A stretch of 17,166 nucleotides of DNA from Pseudomonadota bacterium (lineage in GTDB: Bacteria > Pseudomonadota > Gammaproteobacteria > Pseudomonadales > UBA5518): the NCBI GenBank assembly GCA_963204845.1, contig CAUJIL010000073.1:1-17166 (forward strand). The letters run 5' to 3'. How positions within the stretch are numbered: the first letter of the stretch is position 1; the number at the start of each line of letters is the position of its first letter. Below the pieces are notes generated by a model. The model did not search any database. It saw only the letters and a program-made list of their open reading frames with translations, and was not told the DNA's origin. Positions 7,049 through 14,988 of this stretch are shown here, piece by piece. The position numbers were made by a program, and so were the translations under genes.

Positions 7049-7494
7049 TGCAGTGGCACTGGAAGCATTTCGCCGCGCTGGACACCGGCACCGCGTACCG
7101 CATTTTCGCCGCGCGCGCGGCGGTGTTCGTGGTCGAGCAGCACTGCGCGTACCTCGATCCGGACGGCCTCGATGGCGATGCCTGGCATCTGTGGGCGAGC
7201 GCTTCGGATGGCGCGATCGCTGCGTACCTGCGCGTGCTGCTGCCCGGCGCGCGCTACGCCGAGCACTCGCTGGGGCGGGTGCTGACCACCGCACCGTGGC
7301 GCGGCAAGGGGCTGGGGCGCGAACTCGTGGCGCGTGGCATCGAGGCGGTCGCCGGGCATTGGGGCAGGGTGCCGATCCGCATCGCGGCGCAGGCGCACCT
7401 CGCGGCGTTCTACGGCGGCTTCGGTTTCGTGGCGTGTGGCGAGCCCTTCGACGAGGACGGCATCGCACACCTGGAGATGCTGCGTGCGCCCTGA
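7048..7494 (+). CDS. elaA: ElaA-type GNAT N-acetyltransferase
   Basis: 148 aa, close in size and collinear with E. coli ElaA. The diagnostic N-terminal block FAARAAVFVVEQHCAYLDPDGLD (20-42, with the invariant FVVEQ and DxDG parts) is followed by GRVLTTAPWRGKGLG (76-90), whose R85-G-K-G-L-G90 is the acetyl-CoA pyrophosphate loop. AQAHLAAFYGGFGF and EEDGI-like DEDGIAHLEM complete the family pattern. ElaA proteins are predicted cytoplasmic acyltransferases of unsettled substrate. The start is taken at the ATG overlapping the dipeptidase stop; a TTG three bases earlier is possible but less likely. Confidence 0.92.
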   Translation: MQWHWKHFAALDTGTAYRIFAARAAVFVVEQHCAYLDPDGLDGDAWHLWASASDGAIAAYLRVLLPGARYAEHSLGRVLTTAPWRGKGLGRELVARGIEAVAGHWGRVPIRIAAQAHLAAFYGGFGFVACGEPFDEDGIAHLEMLRAP

Positions 7495-7513
7495 AGGGCG
7501 GGCAGCTCAGGGC
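7488..7513. terminator. Candidate bidirectional hairpin between convergent genes
   Basis: GCCCTGA (7488-7494) pairs perfectly with TCAGGGC (7507-7513) around a 12-base loop, and each arm contains the stop codon of one convergent gene. An alternative 6-bp stem CGCCCT/AGGGCG uses 7487-7500. No T-tract follows on either strand, so intrinsic termination is only a possibility. The gap between the two genes is only 12 bases. Confidence 0.3.
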
Positions 7514-9039
7514 CAGATGCCGCCGTGCATGGCCGGCGCCGGTGCCGCGGCGCGCCGACCGCGCGCGGTGCGCAGCCCGGCGAGCAGCGTGTTGCGCAGT
7601 TCGCGCGGGTCGATGATCTCGTCGTAGGCCAGTGTGTCGCCGGCACTCCACGCGCCGCTCGATTGCGCCTCGCGCATGCGCCGGCTCGCCTCGGCGTCCA
7701 TACCTGCGGCCTGGGCGCCGCCGGCGGCAGGCAGTCCGCCGAGCGAGATGCCCGGGAACGCCACGCTCAGCGTCTGGTGGTCGAAGGGGTTCATCGCCAT
7801 CACCGAACTGCCGAAGCCGTAGGCCTTGCGCAGCGTGACGTGGAGCTTGGGCACGCGCAGGCGCGACTGCGCCATGAACATGCGCGCGGCGGCGCGCAGC
7901 GTGCCGGCCGCCTCGGCCTTGCTGCCGGAGAGGATGCCCGGATTGTCGGCGAGGAAGACCACCGGCAGGTGGAACGCGTCGGCGATCTGCAGGAAGCGCG
8001 CGGCCTTGTCCGCCGCGTCGCGGTCGATCGAGCCGGCCAGGAAGGTGGGCTGGTTCGCGACCACCGCGACCGGCTCGCCGCCGAGGCGTCCCAGCACGGT
8101 CAGCAGCGAGCGCCCGAACAGCGGCTGCACCTCGAGCGTCTCGCCGCCGTCGAGCAGCAGGCGCAGCACCGCGCGCATGTCGTAGGGCTTTTGCGCATCG
8201 CGTGGCACCAGCTGCAGGATCGCCTCGAGGCGGCGCTCGCCGCTGTCCCCGTCGGGGCGCGACGGCGGCCACTGCCACGCGTTCGACGGCAGCAGCGCGA
8301 GCCAGGCGCGGATCAGCGCGAAGGCCTCCTGCTCGTCGGCAACCACGTTGTGGGCGACACCGCTGCGCGCGGCGTGCAGGCGCGCACCGCCCAGGTCCTC
8401 CTTGGCCACCATCTCGCCGGTCGCCGCGGCGACCAGCGCGGGTCCGGCAGCGAACAGCGTGGCTTTCTCGAGCATGATCACGAGGTCGCTCAGCAGCGCG
8501 GTGATCGCGCCGTGCCCGGCCGAGGAGCCGGTCACCACCGCGATGGTCGGCACCTGTCCCGACAGGCGCGCGAGTTCCTGCATGTCGTTCGGCGCGTACG
8601 GATGGCGCGCCAGCGCGTTGCTCGCGCGCTCGCCGGCACCGTCGAGCAGCATCACCAGCGGCACGCGCTCCTGCAGCGCGATGCGCGCGAAGCGCAGCCG
8701 TTTCGCGTGGGTGGCGAAGCCGATCGAGCCGCCCTGCACCGTGAAGTCCTCGGCGCCGACCACCACCGGCCGACCGTCGATGCGCGCCAGCCCGCCGACC
8801 AGCGCGTCGGCGGGCGCGGCCGGGATGTCGCCGTGCTCCATGCCGCCGGCCAGCGTGCCGAGCTCGACGAAGCTGCCGGCGTCGCACAGTGCGGCGATCT
8901 GTTCGCGGGCGTTCAGTCGGCCGGCGGCCGCGAGCTTCGCCAGCCGCGTCTCGCCGCCCATCGCGTGCGCCCCCGCCACCCGCTCGCGGAACTCCGCGAG
9001 CAGCGGGCGCCAGTCCTCGGGAATGCCGTGTTCGTCCAT
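7507..9039 (-). CDS. Acyl-CoA carboxylase carboxyltransferase (beta) subunit family
   Basis: 510 aa, with the tandem crotonase-like domains of biotin-dependent carboxyltransferases. The N-domain includes RLNAREQIAALCDAGSFVELG (41-61), AEDFTVQGGSIG (96-107) and the oxyanion-hole loop GSSAGHGA (171-178). The C-domain has AGSIDRDAADKAARF, FLADNPG and GFGSSVMAMNPFDHQ (from about 408). The usual GxCAGG and AYGGAY wording of propionyl-CoA carboxylase beta is replaced by SSAGHG and AYGFGSS, so this is a divergent subfamily and I give no gene symbol. It would transfer carboxyl from carboxybiotin to an acyl-CoA, but no biotin carboxylase or BCCP gene is in view. The ATG shares one base with the stop of the acyl-CoA synthetase (TGATG), pointing to a two-step unit. 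A decarboxylase role is an alternative. Confidence 0.87.
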   Translation of the reverse strand: MDEHGIPEDWRPLLAEFRERVAGAHAMGGETRLAKLAAAGRLNAREQIAALCDAGSFVELGTLAGGMEHGDIPAAPADALVGGLARIDGRPVVVGAEDFTVQGGSIGFATHAKRLRFARIALQERVPLVMLLDGAGERASNALARHPYAPNDMQELARLSGQVPTIAVVTGSSAGHGAITALLSDLVIMLEKATLFAAGPALVAAATGEMVAKEDLGGARLHAARSGVAHNVVADEQEAFALIRAWLALLPSNAWQWPPSRPDGDSGERRLEAILQLVPRDAQKPYDMRAVLRLLLDGGETLEVQPLFGRSLLTVLGRLGGEPVAVVANQPTFLAGSIDRDAADKAARFLQIADAFHLPVVFLADNPGILSGSKAEAAGTLRAAARMFMAQSRLRVPKLHVTLRKAYGFGSSVMAMNPFDHQTLSVAFPGISLGGLPAAGGAQAAGMDAEASRRMREAQSSGAWSAGDTLAYDEIIDPRELRNTLLAGLRTARGRRAAAPAPAMHGGIWP

Positions 9040-10763
9040 CAGAGTATCCCGTGCGCGGCGAGGAAGGCCTGGCGCACCTCCTTCTTCAGCACCTTGTGGG
9101 TGGCGTTGCGTGGCAGCGGCTCCGCGGTGAAATCCACGTAGCGCGGCACCTTGAACGCGGCGAGACGCTGGCCGAGGAAGGTGCGCACCGCGGCGGCGTC
9201 GAGCGCGCCGGGCTGCTTCAGCCGCACCACCAGCGCGAGTTCCTCGCCCCACTGCTCGTCGGGCACGCCGAAGCCGACCGCCTCGAGCACCTCGGGTGCG
9301 TCCATCAGCGCCTTCTCGATCTCGAGCGGGAAGATGTTCTCGCCGCCGCGGATCACCATGTCCTTGGCGCGGTCGGTCAGGTACAGGTAGCCGTCGGCGC
9401 CGAGGTAGCCGATGTCGCCGCTGTTGAACCAGCCGTCACGGAACTCCTTCGCGTTGGCATCGGGGCGGTTCCAGTACTCCTTGATCAGGCACACGCTGTG
9501 CACCCAGATGTGGCCGGGTTCGCCGGGGGGCATCTCGTTGCCGTCCTCGTCGCGGAACGACAGTTCGATCACCGGCTGCACGAAACCGGCGCTCGCGATG
9601 TGCTCGTGGAAGGCGTTGCCGCTGAACGAGCTTCCCAGTGCGTTGGTCTCCGTCATGCCCCAGCCGGTGCCGGGCAACGCGCCCTCGACGCGCCGCGACA
9701 TCAGCAGGCCGATCTTCGGCGGCGTGGCGGCGCCGCCGGCGCCCATCGCGCTCAGGCTGTGCGTGTCGTGGCGATCGAAATCCGGTGACTCCAGCAGGTC
9801 CATCAGCATCGACGGCGCGCCGGTGAAATTCGTCACGCGCTCCTGCTCGACCAGCTCGAGCGCGCGCTCCACGTCCCACTTGAACATGATCACGATGCGC
9901 CGGCCCGCGCGCAGCGAGGTCATGAACACCGCGTAGCAGCCGCTCACGTGGAACAGCGGCACCGCGAGCAGGCTGGTCGGCGCGAAGCCCTTGGCCATCA
10001 TCGCCGCGATCAGCTCGTGGTTGGCCATCGCCTGCGCCATCGCCGAGCATTCGAAGCAGGTGATCGCCTGGCAGACCGCGCGGTGCGTGGATACCGCGCC
10101 CTTGGGGTTGCCGGTGGTGCCCGAGGTGTAGGCGATCACGGCGAGGTCGTCCGGGTCGATCGCGACGTCCGGGAGCGGTGCATTCTCCGCGCCGGCGATG
10201 TAGTCGGCCAGCGCGAGCGAGGCGGGCGGCAGCGGTTCGTCGCCGGGACGCACGACGACCAGCGTGAGCCCCAGCGCCGCGGCGCGCGGGGCGACGTAAT
10301 CGTGGCGCTGGCGGTCGCAGAATACGATTTTGGCGCCGGCGTCGGTCAGCGCGTACTCGAGTTCCTGTGCGCGGCCCCAGCTGTTCAGCGGCACCACGGT
10401 GGCGCCGGCGCTGGTGATGCCGATGTAGGCGGCCATCCACTCCGGGTAGTTGCGCATCGCGATCGCCACCCGGTCGCCCTTGCGTGCGCGGCTGCGGTGC
10501 ACCAGCTGGTGCGCGATCGCGTCGGCCAGCGCGAGCATGCGCGCGAAGCTCCAGCGCTCGCCTTCGTAGACCACGAATTCCTTGTCGCCGTGCGCGTAGG
10601 CCGGTGCGTAGAGCTCGCGCAGCGTGCGCGGGGCGTTGCGGAACAGCTTGTACGGGCGACCGTCGATCGTTTCGGTCACGAGTTCGAACGGTGCCCCGGG
10701 TCCGGTGATCTGGGCGTAGCTGGCGTCGATTCTCTGCTTGTCGGGATCCACCGTGGCCTCCAT
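9039..10763 (-). CDS. Acyl-CoA synthetase, ANL superfamily
   Basis: 574 aa. The ANL motifs appear in order: P-loop YTSGTTGNPKG (212-222), A5 GWGMTETN (367-374), A7 NSGD (447-450, D450 binding ribose), the hinge region YLTDRAKDMVIRGGENIFP (461-479) and the C-terminal catalytic lysine K557 in NATHKVLK. Glycine is commonly found just before that lysine; here it is H556. It should activate a carboxylate to its acyl-CoA via an acyl-adenylate. An N-terminal extension of about 45 residues precedes the usual start. It heads a unit with the carboxyltransferase gene, so the product CoA ester is the likely substrate of that enzyme. The Shine-Dalgarno is weak (CGGA). Chain specificity cannot be read. Confidence 0.93.
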   Translation of the reverse strand: MEATVDPDKQRIDASYAQITGPGAPFELVTETIDGRPYKLFRNAPRTLRELYAPAYAHGDKEFVVYEGERWSFARMLALADAIAHQLVHRSRARKGDRVAIAMRNYPEWMAAYIGITSAGATVVPLNSWGRAQELEYALTDAGAKIVFCDRQRHDYVAPRAAALGLTLVVVRPGDEPLPPASLALADYIAGAENAPLPDVAIDPDDLAVIAYTSGTTGNPKGAVSTHRAVCQAITCFECSAMAQAMANHELIAAMMAKGFAPTSLLAVPLFHVSGCYAVFMTSLRAGRRIVIMFKWDVERALELVEQERVTNFTGAPSMLMDLLESPDFDRHDTHSLSAMGAGGAATPPKIGLLMSRRVEGALPGTGWGMTETNALGSSFSGNAFHEHIASAGFVQPVIELSFRDEDGNEMPPGEPGHIWVHSVCLIKEYWNRPDANAKEFRDGWFNSGDIGYLGADGYLYLTDRAKDMVIRGGENIFPLEIEKALMDAPEVLEAVGFGVPDEQWGEELALVVRLKQPGALDAAAVRTFLGQRLAAFKVPRYVDFTAEPLPRNATHKVLKKEVRQAFLAAHGIL

Positions 10764-10783
10764 TGCGATCCGGTTGCGCGCGC

Positions 10784-10789
10784 ATTATA
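10784..10789 (-). promoter_or_regulatory. Perfect -10 element (TATAAT) of the acyl-CoA synthetase/carboxyltransferase unit
   Basis: TATAAT on the minus strand, in strongly GC-rich surroundings, lies 21 bases before the synthetase ATG, giving a leader of about 14 nt. No good TTGACA lies at the normal distance (GTCGGC at 17 bases, TGTCGG at 18), so an activator may be needed. The rest of the 162-base divergent region shows no other clear element. Confidence 0.5.
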
Positions 10790-10925
10790 GGCAAGCCGGC
10801 GTGCTCGCCGACAGGCCGGGATGACAGGGCGGCAATGTTCGGTGTGCGCTGCGGCGCGAGTCTGGCGGGCGCCCCGCGCGGCGTGCGATGATCCGGCACC
10901 GCGGCCAGAAGAAGGAGAACGATCG

Positions 10926-11381
10926 ATGACGATGAACATCCAGGAGATATCCGACCGGCTCGAGATCAACAACCTGCTGATCGACTACTGCAGCGCAGTC
11001 GATGCGAAGGACTTCGACGAGTTCGACCGCATCTTCACGCCCGACGCGCTGATCGACTACACGGCGCTCGGCGGCGCGCGTGGCTCGGTCAGCGAGATCA
11101 AGGACTACCTGCGCCGTGTGATGCCGTATTTCCCGTCCACCCAGCACCTGATCGCCAACAGCCGGGTGTGGATCGACGGCGATACCGCGCACGCGCGCAC
11201 CATGTGCCACAACCCGATGGAAATCCCGCTGCCGGCCGGCGGTACCCAGATCGCCTTCTACGGCCTCTGGTACGTCGATCGCCTGGTGCGCACCGCGCAG
11301 GGCTGGCGGATCGCCGAGCGGGTGGAGGAGCGCGGCTACGCCTTCAACGTGCCGGCGCATTTCCAGCCGGCGACGGAATAG
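10926..11381 (+). CDS. SnoaL/NTF2-like protein
   Basis: 151 aa. The ATG at 10926 is chosen because AAGGAG (10912-10917) sits eight bases upstream; the frame is open further upstream but reads as non-coding. The N-terminal helices RLEINNLLIDYCSAVDAKDFDEFDRIF followed by TPDALIDY (residues 11-45) and the curved-sheet segment with H74 (STQHLIAN) are typical of the SnoaL_4 (PF13577) cone fold. Family members act as dehydratases, isomerases or small hydroxylating-dioxygenase-like partners, and many are uncharacterised. Dxx(D/E) acidic residues (D26, D31) line the usual pocket entrance. It is the first gene of the eight-gene set, so it probably acts on or carries a pathway intermediate. The exact reaction is unknown. 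Confidence 0.87.
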   Translation: MTMNIQEISDRLEINNLLIDYCSAVDAKDFDEFDRIFTPDALIDYTALGGARGSVSEIKDYLRRVMPYFPSTQHLIANSRVWIDGDTAHARTMCHNPMEIPLPAGGTQIAFYGLWYVDRLVRTAQGWRIAERVEERGYAFNVPAHFQPATE

Positions 11382-11391
11382 GGCGGCGCTG

Positions 11392-12276
11392 ATGCGTTTC
11401 ACGCTGGCGGTGGGTGCCTGCGAGGCGGCCTGGTACGTGCCGCTCGCGCGCGCCGCCGAGGCGGCGGGCTGGGACACGGTCGCCGTGCCCGACGGGCTGT
11501 TCCACCATCGCGACACCTCGGCGCCGTACCCGTACACCGCCGACGGCCGCCGGCCGTGGGAACCCGAGACGCCGTTCCTCGATCCCTGGGTGCTGATCGC
11601 GACCATGGCGGGCGCAACCGAACGGATCGGCTTCTACCCCTCGGTGCTGAAGCTCGCGGTGCGTGATCCGCTGTTGGTCGCCAAGCAACTCGCCTCGTGT
11701 GGCGTGCTGTCCGGCGAGCGCGTCGCGCTCGGCGTGGGTCTGAGTCCCATACCGGAGGACTTCGATGTACTGGGGCGCGAGTGGACGCGGCGCGGACCAC
11801 GCTCGGCCGAGATGATCGAGATCATCCGTGGCCTGCTCGCGGGCGGCATGTACGAGTTCCACGGCCGTTTCTACGATTTCGGACCGCTGCAGATCGCGCC
11901 GGTACCCAGGCACCCGGTGCCGGTGTACATCGGTGGTTTCGCCGAACCCGTGCTGCGCCGTGCCGCGCGCATCGGCGACGGCTACATCGGCTGGGAGAAC
12001 CCGCGCTGCGACCTCGCGCAGCTTGCGGCCTCGATCCGGCGCATCGAGGGCTACCGGGCCGACTACGGGCGTGCCGGTGGCCCGTTCGAGTACAAGTTCA
12101 TGCCGCGCGACGCCGATCCGTCGACCTGCGCGCGGCTGGCCGACGCCGGCGTCACGGACATGATCTGTGCGCCGTGGACGGCCACCCACGGGCCCGACGC
12201 GGACCTCGCGACGCGGCTCGATGCGATCGCGCGCTTCGCCGACACGGTGATCGCGCGTACCCGTTGCAACCGATGA
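11392..12276 (+). CDS. Luciferase-like monooxygenase family protein (flavin or F420 dependent), first copy
   Basis: 294 aa, a bacterial-luciferase-fold TIM barrel (PF00296). Recognisable parts are the N-terminal AAEAAGWDTVAVPDGLF (21-37), the ERIGFYPSVLKLAVRDPLLVAKQ run (77-99), the core GERVALGVGLS (108-118), FHGRFYDFGPLQIAPVP (156-172) and PVYIGGFAEPVLRRAARIGDGYIG (177-200). Such enzymes use reduced FMN with O2, or cofactor F420, to oxidise alcohols, ketones or aldehydes. The class cannot be split by eye. It starts ten bases after the SnoaL-like gene with a poor ribosome site, so coupling is likely. The substrate may be that of the neighbouring SDR. Confidence 0.9.
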   Translation: MRFTLAVGACEAAWYVPLARAAEAAGWDTVAVPDGLFHHRDTSAPYPYTADGRRPWEPETPFLDPWVLIATMAGATERIGFYPSVLKLAVRDPLLVAKQLASCGVLSGERVALGVGLSPIPEDFDVLGREWTRRGPRSAEMIEIIRGLLAGGMYEFHGRFYDFGPLQIAPVPRHPVPVYIGGFAEPVLRRAARIGDGYIGWENPRCDLAQLAASIRRIEGYRADYGRAGGPFEYKFMPRDADPSTCARLADAGVTDMICAPWTATHGPDADLATRLDAIARFADTVIARTRCNR

Positions 12277-12302
12277 ATCACGAACGAGAGGAGTAGTCCA
12301 GG

Positions 12303-13052
12303 ATGCGCAGGTTCGAAGGCAAGGTGGTGATGGTGACCGGAGCGGGTTCGGGGATCGGGCGCGCGACGGCGTGCCGGCTCGCCTCCGAAGGGGCGCGGAT
12401 CTCGGCGAGCGACATCAACGCCGCCGGACTCGCCGAGACGATGGCGCTGCTCGCCGGCGAGGGCCACCATTCGCAGCGGCTCGACGTCTCGCAAGCGGCC
12501 GCGTGCAGCGCGGCGGTGGAGGCGGCGGTGGCCGCCTGCGGGCGGCTCGACGTGCTGTGCAACGTCGCCGGCATCGCGGGTGCGTATCGCCTGGAGGAAA
12601 TCACCGACGAGCTGTGGGCGCGCATGATCGGGATCAACCTCTCGGGTCCGTTCTACATGTCGCGCGCCGCGATGCCGCACCTGCTGAAGACGCGCGGCAA
12701 CATCGTCAACATCGCCTCCACCGCCGCGCTGGTGGGGCAGGTCTACAACGCACCGTACTGCGCCAGCAAGGGCGGGCTGAACCTGCTGAGCAAGGCGCTG
12801 GCGGTGGAGTTCTCGAAGCAGGGCGTGCGCGTCAACGCGGTCTGCCCGGGCGGCGTGCGCACCGCGCTCACGCAGGGCTTCCGCGTGCCGGAGAATCCCG
12901 ACGGCGAACTGTTCGCGCGGCTGTCCTCGCTGGTGCAGCCGATGGCCGAGCCCGAGGAGATCGCCGGTGCGGTGGCCTATCTCGCCAGCGACGAAGCGCG
13001 TTTCGTGACCGGCGAATCGCTGACCATCGACGGCGGCCAGACGGTGAGCTGA
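12303..13052 (+). CDS. Classical short-chain dehydrogenase/reductase
   Basis: 249 aa, the typical classical SDR length. AGGAG at 12289-12293 supports the ATG. TGAGSGIG (12-19) is the nucleotide motif and D37 at the end of strand 2 suggests NAD(H). The usual NNAG reads NVAG (87-90). Catalytic residues N112, S139, Y152 and K156 are all present. PGGVRTALT follows the catalytic helix and the C-terminus GESLTIDGGQTV is standard. It should oxidise or reduce a hydroxy/keto group of the pathway intermediate. The gene sits 26 bases after the first luciferase-like gene and one base before the YkvA gene. Confidence 0.94.
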   Translation: MRRFEGKVVMVTGAGSGIGRATACRLASEGARISASDINAAGLAETMALLAGEGHHSQRLDVSQAAACSAAVEAAVAACGRLDVLCNVAGIAGAYRLEEITDELWARMIGINLSGPFYMSRAAMPHLLKTRGNIVNIASTAALVGQVYNAPYCASKGGLNLLSKALAVEFSKQGVRVNAVCPGGVRTALTQGFRVPENPDGELFARLSSLVQPMAEPEEIAGAVAYLASDEARFVTGESLTIDGGQTVS

Positions 13053-13053
13053 C

Positions 13054-13443
13054 ATGGGGCGCCGGGCACCGGAGGCGGAGTTTCTCGGGCGCGAGGTGCC
13101 CGGTTATTCCGGTCCGCGCCTGCAGCGCAAGCTCGCGCGCTATGCGTTGGCGGCCGGCCGCGAGGTGGTGGAGAAGGTGCTGTGGCTGTACTACGCCTCG
13201 CGCCGTCCCGACGTGCCGCGCTGGGCGAAATTGACGATCTACGCGGCGCTCGCGTATTTCATCCTGCCGCTCGACGCGATCCCGGACCTCACACCGCTGG
13301 CCGGTTATGCGGACGACCTGGGGGCGCTCAGCGCCGCGCTGCTGACGGTGGCGACCTACGTCGACGAGGGCGTGAAGCAGAAGGCCCGTCGCCGCCTGCA
13401 GAAGTGGTTCGGCAACCCGCCCGCCGGCACTGCGGAGGACTGA
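13054..13443 (+). CDS. YkvA/DUF1232 family small membrane-associated protein
   Basis: 129 aa. The ATG begins one base after the SDR stop. The central segment, about 57-92, carries the DUF1232 (PF06803) signature: KLTIYAALAYFILPLDAIPD (59-78) followed by TPLAGYADDLGAL. This is a single hydrophobic stretch ending in the conserved D-x-I-P-D and D-D-L acidic motif. Flanks are rich in arginine and lysine, and the C-terminal tail is charged. No enzymatic role is established for the family, which is widespread and usually annotated only as a membrane protein. Its placement inside a metabolic operon is unexpected but clear. Confidence 0.9.
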   Translation: MGRRAPEAEFLGREVPGYSGPRLQRKLARYALAAGREVVEKVLWLYYASRRPDVPRWAKLTIYAALAYFILPLDAIPDLTPLAGYADDLGALSAALLTVATYVDEGVKQKARRRLQKWFGNPPAGTAED

Positions 13444-13446
13444 GTC

Positions 13447-14988
13447 ATGCATCCTTGCGTTCATGCGGTCGCGCGTCCCGACAAGCCGGCGTTCGTGATG
13501 GCGGCGAGCGGCATCGTGGTGACGTATGCGCAGCTCGAGGAGCGCAGCCGGCGCTCGGCGCAGTTGCTGCGCGGGCTGGGGATCATGACCGGCGACACGG
13601 TCGCGATCTGCATGGACAACAACCCGCGCTACTTCGAGCTGTGCTGGGCCGCGCAGCGCGCCGGGCTCTACTACACCTGCATCTCGAGCCGGCTCACGGC
13701 AGCCGAGGTCGCGTGGATCGTGCGCGACTCGGGTGCCCGCGCGCTGTTTCTGTCGGTGTCGCAGCGCGCGCTGGCCGAGGAGCTGGCGACGCTGATCGGC
13801 ACCGACGTCGAGCGCTTCTCGGTCGACGGCAGCATCGACGGCTGGCGCGACTACGAATCCACCTCCGCACGGTTTCCGGCCGAGCGGCTGTTCGACGAAA
13901 CGTCGGGCACGGACATGCTGTATTCCTCGGGGACCACCGGCCGGCCGAAGGGCGTGCGCATGGCGCTGAGCGGGCTGCCGATCGAGGAACCGCCGCCGCT
14001 CACGCACCTGGTGGGCGCGCTGTACGGTTTCGTGGCCGACTGCGTCTACCTGTCGCCGGCGCCGCTGTACCACGCGGCGCCGCTGCGCTTCAGCATGACG
14101 ATGCAGCGCTACGGTGGCACCGTGATCGTGATGGAGCGCTTCGACCCGCAGTGGGCGCTGGCGCTGATCGAGCAGTACCGCGTCACCCACTCGCAGTGGG
14201 TGCCGACGATGTTCGTGCGCATGCTGAAGCTGCCCGAGGCCACGCGGCGCCTGTACGACCTCGCCAGCCACCGGGTGGCGATCCATGCCGCGGCGCCGTG
14301 CCCGATCGAGGTCAAGCGCGCGATGATCGCGTGGTGGGGGCCGATCGTGAACGAGTACTACGCGGGCAGCGAGGGCAACGGGCTGTGCGCCATCGACAGC
14401 CGGGACTGGCTCGCGCACGAAGGCTCGGTGGGCCGCGCGGTGTTCGGCGTGCCGCACATCCTCGACGAGCAGGGCCGCGAACTGCCGCCGGGGCAGGAAG
14501 GCACGATCTACTTCGCCGATGGCATCGACTTCGTCTATCACAACGACCCGCAGAAAACCGCCGACAGCCGCACCGCGCTCGGCTGGACCACGCTCGGGGA
14601 CGTCGGCTACCTGGACGCCGACGGCTACCTGTACCTCACCGACCGCAAGGCGTTCATGATCATCTCCGGCGGCGTGAACATCTATCCGCAGGAAACCGAG
14701 AACGTGCTGATCACGCACCCGCGCGTGCTCGATGCGGCCGTGATCGGCGTGCCGGACCCGGAGTTCGGCGAGGCGGTGAAGGCCGTGGTGCAGTTGCTCG
14801 ACCTGCGCGAGGCGGGACCGGACCTGGAACAGGAGCTGATCGAGTGGTGCCGCGCGCGCATCGCCCACATCAAGTGCCCGAAATCGGTGGACTTCGTCGC
14901 CGAACTGCCGCGTGAACCCACCGGCAAACTCTTCAAGCGCGAACTGCGCGAACACTATTGGCAAGGACACGGGAACCGCATCATATGA
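13447..14988 (+). CDS. Acyl-CoA synthetase, ANL superfamily (short form)
   Basis: 513 aa. Motifs in order: P-loop YSSGTTGRPKG (159-169), YYAGSEGNG (304-312) in the position of the YGxTE motif, GDVGYLDADGYLYLTDR (384-400) with D385 for ribose, ISGGVNIYP (406-414), and the catalytic lysine K494 in PTGKLFKREL. The serine/glycine-rich SEGNG in place of TE resembles FadD4-type mycobacterial synthetases, but that is from memory. It starts three bases after the YkvA gene and ends overlapping the next ATG (ATGA, 14985-14988). It is distinct in sequence and length from the minus-strand synthetase (574 aa), so the two likely have different acyl substrates. Confidence 0.93.
   Translation: MHPCVHAVARPDKPAFVMAASGIVVTYAQLEERSRRSAQLLRGLGIMTGDTVAICMDNNPRYFELCWAAQRAGLYYTCISSRLTAAEVAWIVRDSGARALFLSVSQRALAEELATLIGTDVERFSVDGSIDGWRDYESTSARFPAERLFDETSGTDMLYSSGTTGRPKGVRMALSGLPIEEPPPLTHLVGALYGFVADCVYLSPAPLYHAAPLRFSMTMQRYGGTVIVMERFDPQWALALIEQYRVTHSQWVPTMFVRMLKLPEATRRLYDLASHRVAIHAAAPCPIEVKRAMIAWWGPIVNEYYAGSEGNGLCAIDSRDWLAHEGSVGRAVFGVPHILDEQGRELPPGQEGTIYFADGIDFVYHNDPQKTADSRTALGWTTLGDVGYLDADGYLYLTDRKAFMIISGGVNIYPQETENVLITHPRVLDAAVIGVPDPEFGEAVKAVVQLLDLREAGPDLEQELIEWCRARIAHIKCPKSVDFVAELPREPTGKLFKRELREHYWQGHGNRII

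Noticed and set aside
5408..8887. A 1159-residue minus-strand open frame spanning several genes
   Set aside because: Only its last 135 residues are real (MAPEG). The rest is arginine/alanine-rich and antisense to, or out of frame with, well-recognised genes. High GC removes stop codons from shadow frames.
7525..9141. A 538-residue plus-strand open frame opposite the carboxyltransferase gene
   Set aside because: Antisense to a clear two-domain carboxyltransferase; no recognisable motif and low-complexity R/A/H composition.
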